Origin: Spirochaetaceae bacterium
Lineage (GTDB): Bacteria > Spirochaetota > Spirochaetia > Treponematales > Breznakiellaceae
Reading direction: 5' to 3'
DNA: 9,469 bases
NCBI GenBank assembly: GCA_031257135.1
Contig: JAIRPH010000226.1
Span: forward strand, 1 to 9,469
Shown in pieces: positions 6,136 to 9,469 of this stretch. Position 1 is the stretch's first letter; each line of letters begins with the position of its first letter. Below the pieces are notes generated by a model. The model was not told the origin of the DNA. It saw only the letters and a list, made by a program, of their open reading frames with translations, and did no database searches. The translations under genes and the position numbers were made by a program.

Positions 6136-6207
6136 ATAGTCGTACCCGCATAGCGTGTGGGATAACCCCTAACCGCATTAACGGGCTTGGATGTATACAC
6201 TAAAAAT

Positions 6208-6879
6208 ATGACCAGAGGTATTTTACTAGCAGGAAATGAATCGTCCTTGTCCGTCGCGATTGCTACGGAAGCGGCAAAACGGGTTGAGCAGTTTGTCGCT
6301 ACGTTTATTCCTAACCGTTTTACCGATCCTGCCGGAGAGAAGACCCTTCCCGCGGGAGATTCGCTTATTCCCCTCTCATGGAATCCGGGAAGCCCTGTTT
6401 CGGCTCGGACCTTGATCCTCGCCGCGGAAAACCGGCTGGAGCAAATCCATGAGGCTATCTTGGTATGCGCCCCGCCGGCATTACGCAAACCTCCGGCAGA
6501 CCTTACCTCTTCAGAAATTGAACTGATGATAAACGACCATATCAAAGGCTGGTTCTTTCTCGTTAAGGAGCTGTCCGCGGTCTTTAAACTAAGACAGTCA
6601 GGAACATTAGCCTTCGCGCTTTCAGAGCTTGAAGGCGGAAACGGCAAAGATGAACCGCCGGATATATTAGGACCTTCCGTTGTAGCATCGTTTCGGGCTT
6701 TTGTTCAGAGCGTTCTCGCCGGCTCTCAAAATGAACCCTTTCAGGTCATGGGCTTTTCCGCCCCGGCCGGAGCGGACGTCAACGGGTTCGGGACGTTCGT
6801 CTTTAAAACCCTCGATGAAGGGGGCAAACGAAATAACGGCAAATGGCACAAATTCGGCAGAGGCTTTTTCGGCAGATAA
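6208..6879 (+). CDS. SDR-fold-like protein lacking the catalytic Tyr-Lys pair, function unknown
   Basis: A soluble protein of 223 residues. The layout follows a short-chain dehydrogenase: a first strand and helix at ILLAGNESSLSVAIATEAAK (5-24), a strand ending ILVCAPP (84-90) where NAG would stand, MINDHIKGWFFLVKEL (107-122) matching the N-x-x-G-x-F helix, and a strand TLAFALSE (133-140). In the region of the Y-x3-K active site it reads GPSVVASFRAFVQSVLA (155-171), with neither Tyr nor Lys. The glycine-rich TGxxxGxG loop is also lost. It is therefore probably a non-catalytic or repurposed SDR relative. Recognition is by hand alignment and moderate. An in-frame TTG at 6187 would add 7 residues; neither start has a clear ribosome site. 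The stop lies 8 bases from the convergent LspA-like gene. Confidence 0.6.
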   Translation: MTRGILLAGNESSLSVAIATEAAKRVEQFVATFIPNRFTDPAGEKTLPAGDSLIPLSWNPGSPVSARTLILAAENRLEQIHEAILVCAPPALRKPPADLTSSEIELMINDHIKGWFFLVKELSAVFKLRQSGTLAFALSELEGGNGKDEPPDILGPSVVASFRAFVQSVLAGSQNEPFQVMGFSAPAGADVNGFGTFVFKTLDEGGKRNNGKWHKFGRGFFGR

Positions 6880-6887
6880 TCTTCTTT

Positions 6888-7679
6888 TTATCTTCCGCCG
6901 TCAAACGCCGACAGCAGGCGTTTTATGGTCTGATACTCGCGCCTGCCGTACTTTTTCAGGTCTTTTAGATGAACTTTCTTTAAAACCCCGTAGTTTTGCA
7001 GTATCGATTGCGTTAAAGTACAAATGCTAATATCAATATAGATGTCTTTCAAATCTAAAACAACAAAAGGATAAAGCGATATATAATCGTAACCGCCTTT
7101 ACGAAATAGCAGATTAAGACAAGAACAGATATATCCCGCCCCATAAAATAAAAGAGTTATATCAAGACGCTTTCTGTTTTGTTCAAAAAAATACAGAAAT
7201 CTGAACAGCGCATATACAATCAGCGCGGACAAGAAGTTGACGGCAAGATGTATCGGTAACGGCATCCGCCCGGCGGATATATACCTGCCGTCTTTAAACT
7301 GCGTGGATAACGGAATAATAGTAAGCCAGTTTTCAACCACGGTCAGCCGTATTGACTCATGATGAGCCGCCATAAAAGACTGTATCGCCTGATCTAACGC
7401 TATCAGGATAAACGCCGGAAGCAGTATATCCCGGATGCCCGCGTTTCTCTTGCGGACAGCGGCATTGATCGCCAAGCCTATGCCGAAAAAAAAGATCGAA
7501 GGCAGAAAATTGAACCAAAACCATTTCTGCCGAGGAAGCCGCGCTATCCGCCCCCAAAAATCACTGCTTCCCCAAAAGTAATAGACTTCTCTACCCAACA
7601 GGAAACACAAAAAATACGCCGAATAGGTAAGACCAAAACAAATAAAGGTCTGCGCCGTTGTATTGTTTACCCGTTGCAT
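6888..7679 (-). CDS. Signal peptidase II (LspA)-like integral membrane protein
   Basis: 263 residues with about six hydrophobic segments (near 11-29, 54-74, 84-104, 144-164, 173-191, 204-221) and a basic cytoplasmic-type tail. ILIALDQAIQSFM (91-103) resembles the L-D-Q-x-x-K entry motif of signal peptidase II. VVENWLTIIPL (114-124) matches the loop before the second helix. GAGYICSCLN...RKGGYDYISL (180-202) and VVLDLKDIYI (206-215) match the last conserved block of a Clostridia-type LspA variant as I remember it. LspA cleaves prolipoproteins with two Asp; the first (G-N-x-x-D-R) aligns with Asn189, while Asp209/Asp212 cover the second. It is about 100 residues longer than a standard LspA. Last gene of the minus-strand operon: its ATG is 4 bases after the popT stop. 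Activity is uncertain. Confidence 0.6.
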   Translation of the reverse strand: MQRVNNTTAQTFICFGLTYSAYFLCFLLGREVYYFWGSSDFWGRIARLPRQKWFWFNFLPSIFFFGIGLAINAAVRKRNAGIRDILLPAFILIALDQAIQSFMAAHHESIRLTVVENWLTIIPLSTQFKDGRYISAGRMPLPIHLAVNFLSALIVYALFRFLYFFEQNRKRLDITLLFYGAGYICSCLNLLFRKGGYDYISLYPFVVLDLKDIYIDISICTLTQSILQNYGVLKKVHLKDLKKYGRREYQTIKRLLSAFDGGR

Positions 7680-7683
7680 CGCG

Positions 7684-8502
7684 TTATGTCCCTCGCCGCT
7701 CGGAGGCGATGAAAGAAAGCGCGCCCCCTGCGAAGACGCTCAGGATCGAAGCGATCAGCGTAAAACCGGTTCCTAAACCGCCGGGAAACAAGATGATAAC
7801 AGACCCTCCTACAAGACCTAAAATTGCGCCGTAGGTCTGCTTTGGGACTTTTGCCATCAAGAAGCGTACTAAGGCGGCTCCGGCTAATAATCCGGTTGCT
7901 ATGCCTAAAGCGGTTGGCATCAGGAGAGCTATCCTCAAATCCGATACGGCTTGAATAATGGTCCGATACATACCGGTAGCGAGGAGCAGAAAAGACCCCG
8001 AAATGCCGGGGATAATCATAGCTATCGCCGCAAGCGCGCCGGCGGTAAAAAGCAGTCCGCAGACGAGGGGCGTAAGATCGGTATAGAGGGCTGTTTCTTC
8101 TTGGGGTTTGAGAACACTCATCGCAACCATAACCGCCAAAGCGAAAATCCCGCAGACTATTCCTGAAAGCGAAGTCCCGCCGTTTGAGTTTTGCACGCGG
8201 CGGTAGAGCATAGGCATACTGCCTAAGATAATGCCGATAAAAAACCAATTCGTCGGAATCGGATAATTGCTGAACAAAAAGGTAATTATCTTACTAAAAA
8301 GGAGGATTCCGCCGCCGACGCCTATGCCCAGCGGAAGCCAAAACTTCCGGGCTTCAATAATTTTTTTTATATTCGGGGTAATAACCGCAATCAGCCGGTC
8401 ATATACGTTGAAAACCACCGCTATTGTTCCGCCGGAAACCCCGGGTATTACATTTGCTATCCCCAAAATAAGTCCGACGCCTAATAATTTGATTGATTCC
8501 AT
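7684..8502 (-). CDS. popT: DUF368 polyprenyl-phosphate transporter PopT
   Basis: A polytopic membrane protein of 272 residues, the normal family length. It has the two inverted-repeat signatures of DUF368: NVIPGVSGGTIAV (17-29) near the N-terminus and IIPGISGSFLLL (163-174) in the second half, each followed by helices, plus ILGLVGGSV (227-235). DUF368 (PopT) and DedA (UptA) proteins were recently shown to return undecaprenyl phosphate across the cytoplasmic membrane, recycling the lipid carrier for peptidoglycan and other envelope polymers. The start ATG (8500-8502) has AAGGA nine bases upstream. It sits between the fabG-like gene (12 bases) and the LspA-like gene (4 bases), so all three are probably co-transcribed. 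Family assignment is firm; the transport role rests on published homologues. Confidence 0.9.
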   Translation of the reverse strand: MESIKLLGVGLILGIANVIPGVSGGTIAVVFNVYDRLIAVITPNIKKIIEARKFWLPLGIGVGGGILLFSKIITFLFSNYPIPTNWFFIGIILGSMPMLYRRVQNSNGGTSLSGIVCGIFALAVMVAMSVLKPQEETALYTDLTPLVCGLLFTAGALAAIAMIIPGISGSFLLLATGMYRTIIQAVSDLRIALLMPTALGIATGLLAGAALVRFLMAKVPKQTYGAILGLVGGSVIILFPGGLGTGFTLIASILSVFAGGALSFIASERRGT

Positions 8503-8514
8503 CAGAGTTGTTCC

Positions 8515-9243
8515 TTACATCAAGCCGCCGTTGACGGAGATGACTTGTCTGGTGATATACGAAGCCTCTTCGGAGAGAAGAAATACCGCCAGAGCCGCTA
8601 CTTCTTCCGGCTTGCCGACGCGTCCCATGGGTATAGCGGGGAGCATCGCGTCCAGAGGGGCATTGCGGATCATATCGGTTTCGATAATGCCGGGAGCGAT
8701 GCAGTTTACCGTAATCGAGCGGCTTGCCAGTTCCAGCGCGAGGGCTTTCGCCGCGCCGATAATTCCGGCTTTGGACGCGCTGTAGTTTACCTGCCCTCGG
8801 TTGCCGATAAGTCCTGATACCGACGTCAGCGCGATAATCCGTCCCCGCTTCTTACGGCACAGCGGCAGGATCAGCGGATGCAGGACGTTGTAGAAGCCCC
8901 CTAAGTTGGTATTGATTACCGAATCCCAATTCTCGTCAGAGAGCGCGGGAAACGCGTTATCCGCGGTAACGCCGGCGTTGCAGATAATCCCCCACAAGGA
9001 GCCGTTAGTTTCGGTATAGGCTTCCAGCTTTTCCCGGCACTCTTCTCGGTTGGACACGTCGAATTGCAACAGCTCTATGGTTCTTCCCTTGGCGCGAAGG
9101 GTTTCCGCTAACGAGCGAGCCGCTTCTTCACTGCGGTTATAGTGGGCAATTACCGTATAGCCCGCCTCCGAAACCGCCAATGCAATGGCTTTGCCTATCC
9201 CGCGGCTTGCGCCGGTAATTAATACGCGCTTTTCGTTATTCAT
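8515..9243 (-). CDS. fabG: FabG-like 3-oxoacyl-ACP reductase (short-chain dehydrogenase)
   Basis: Cytoplasmic NAD(P)H-dependent reductase of 242 residues with every classical SDR landmark: TGASRGIG (10-17) cofactor loop, NAG (89-91), Asn113, Ser141, and YSASK with Tyr154 and Lys158. PGIIETDM (184-191) and the C-terminal SVNGG (236-240) complete the fold. Stretches such as FPALSDENWDSVI, GNRGQVNYSASKAGIIGA and TRQVIS are very like the FabG of aryl-polyene pigment clusters (ApeQ type) in proteobacteria, more than housekeeping FabG, but no ketosynthase or acyl carrier protein lies next to it here. The ATG at 9241-9243 is preferred because GAGGA (9249-9253) precedes it by 5 bases; an ATG four codons upstream is possible. 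First of three tightly spaced genes, before popT and the LspA-like gene. Confidence 0.88.
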   Translation of the reverse strand: MNNEKRVLITGASRGIGKAIALAVSEAGYTVIAHYNRSEEAARSLAETLRAKGRTIELLQFDVSNREECREKLEAYTETNGSLWGIICNAGVTADNAFPALSDENWDSVINTNLGGFYNVLHPLILPLCRKKRGRIIALTSVSGLIGNRGQVNYSASKAGIIGAAKALALELASRSITVNCIAPGIIETDMIRNAPLDAMLPAIPMGRVGKPEEVAALAVFLLSEEASYITRQVISVNGGLM

Positions 9244-9277
9244 ATATTTCCTCATCGGTATGCGCCGGCGCTCTGAA

Positions 9278-9303
9278 AAGGATGAAGCCGTTTCAGCATC
9301 CTT
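9278..9303 (-). terminator. Hairpin between the tautomerase-like gene and fabG
   Basis: AAGGATG (9278-9284) pairs with CATCCTT (9297-9303) across a 12-base loop. Read on the minus strand the stem is followed by a short run, TTTTC. It lies 35 bases after the tautomerase-like stop, so it may attenuate or end transcription before fabG. Confidence 0.3.
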
Positions 9304-9337
9304 CCGGTAATCGCCAGCGGCGGAATAGTTTATCTGA

Positions 9338-9469
9338 TTACTTCAGCTCGCCGTTGGTTCCCCACGTCTCTAATTCCAAGATATTCAGGTACATCTCTTC
9401 TTTTTTGAACCCTAGTTCTCTGGAGAAGAGATCAAATATCTCTTTAGTAAGCCGTTTCTTAGGTTCAAT
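9338..9469 (-). CDS. Tautomerase-superfamily (MIF/4-OT-like) protein, C-terminal part
   Basis: Only the last 43 residues are in the window; the gene enters from the right edge. The segment reads KRLTKEIFDLFSRELG, then KEEMYLNILELETWGTNGEL, then a TAA at 9338-9340. A helix starting with KRLT and ending SRELG, followed by a strand of the Y-x-N-x-x-E-L-E type and a W-G-x-x-G turn, is the usual second half of tautomerase-family proteins related to 4-oxalocrotonate tautomerase and macrophage migration inhibitory factor. The catalytic N-terminal proline is outside the window, so activity cannot be judged. It is separated from fabG by 94 bases with a possible hairpin, so co-transcription is uncertain. 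Confidence 0.55.
   Translation of the reverse strand: MEPKKRLTKEIFDLFSRELGFKKEEMYLNILELETWGTNGELK

Noticed and set aside
6129..6139. Palindrome CTATACTATAG as a regulator site
   Set aside because: It largely coincides with the -10 element TATACT, which by itself produces such symmetry; no second copy was seen near other promoters.
6191..6211. A six-codon mini-ORF (ATG to TGA) overlapping the SDR-like start as ATGA
   Set aside because: It could be a coupled leader peptide, but it lacks a ribosome site and coding signal. The overlap arises easily by chance in AT-rich sequence.
7667..8248. Minus-strand ORF of 193 codons overlapping popT
   Set aside because: It is an out-of-frame reading of popT; the product is packed with Arg, Tyr and Ser and has no membrane or enzymatic pattern, whereas popT has clear DUF368 motifs.
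1..9469. CRISPR arrays, tRNA/rRNA genes, insertion sequences, direct repeats
   Set aside because: No regularly spaced repeats, cloverleaf-like segments, rRNA signatures, transposase motifs or terminal inverted repeats were recognised on reading either strand.

Overview
The window is a gene-dense stretch of a mid-GC bacterial chromosome from what looks like an anaerobe. Signs of this are a cysteine-rich iron-sulfur flavoprotein, a four-cluster polyferredoxin and a citramalate-type isoleucine route. Lipoprotein-processing and undecaprenyl-phosphate genes show a cell with an envelope and lipid-carrier cycle. The overall style (mixed short operons, long-form CimA, Clostridia-like LspA relative) reminds me of a gut spirochaete such as a Treponema from termites, but nothing here proves the genus.

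Left part (1-950): the start of an amidohydrolase gene runs off the left edge on the minus strand. Facing away from it is an AT-rich orphan gene for a small inorganic-pyrophosphatase-like protein with its own good promoter. About 330 bases of apparently decayed DNA follow. This block looks like acquired material. Next (938-1953) is a minus-strand pair, a CooF-like polyferredoxin followed by an iron-sulfur flavoprotein, driven by a near-consensus promoter that sits back to back with the next gene.

Middle (2072-6879, all plus strand): long-form (R)-citramalate synthase; a LacI-family regulator; a short fragment resembling the N-terminus of a restriction enzyme; a Gfo/Idh/MocA-family dehydrogenase; and an SDR-fold protein that lacks the SDR active site. 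A 12-bp perfect palindrome whose core, AGCGCT, is that of the symmetric lac operator lies between the regulator and the dehydrogenase, so the LacI protein probably controls that interval. Several genes here lack a Shine-Dalgarno sequence and carry a -10-like hexamer 6-8 bases before the ATG, suggesting leaderless mRNAs.

Right part (6888-9469, all minus strand, read from right to left): the end of a tautomerase-like gene, then a tight group of fabG-like reductase, popT (DUF368 polyprenyl-phosphate transporter) and an LspA-like membrane protein, separated by 12 and 4 bases. The last two are both membrane proteins of envelope biogenesis. The LspA relative seems to have Asn where signal peptidase II has its first catalytic Asp. 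No rRNA, tRNA, CRISPR array, insertion sequence or replication origin was seen.
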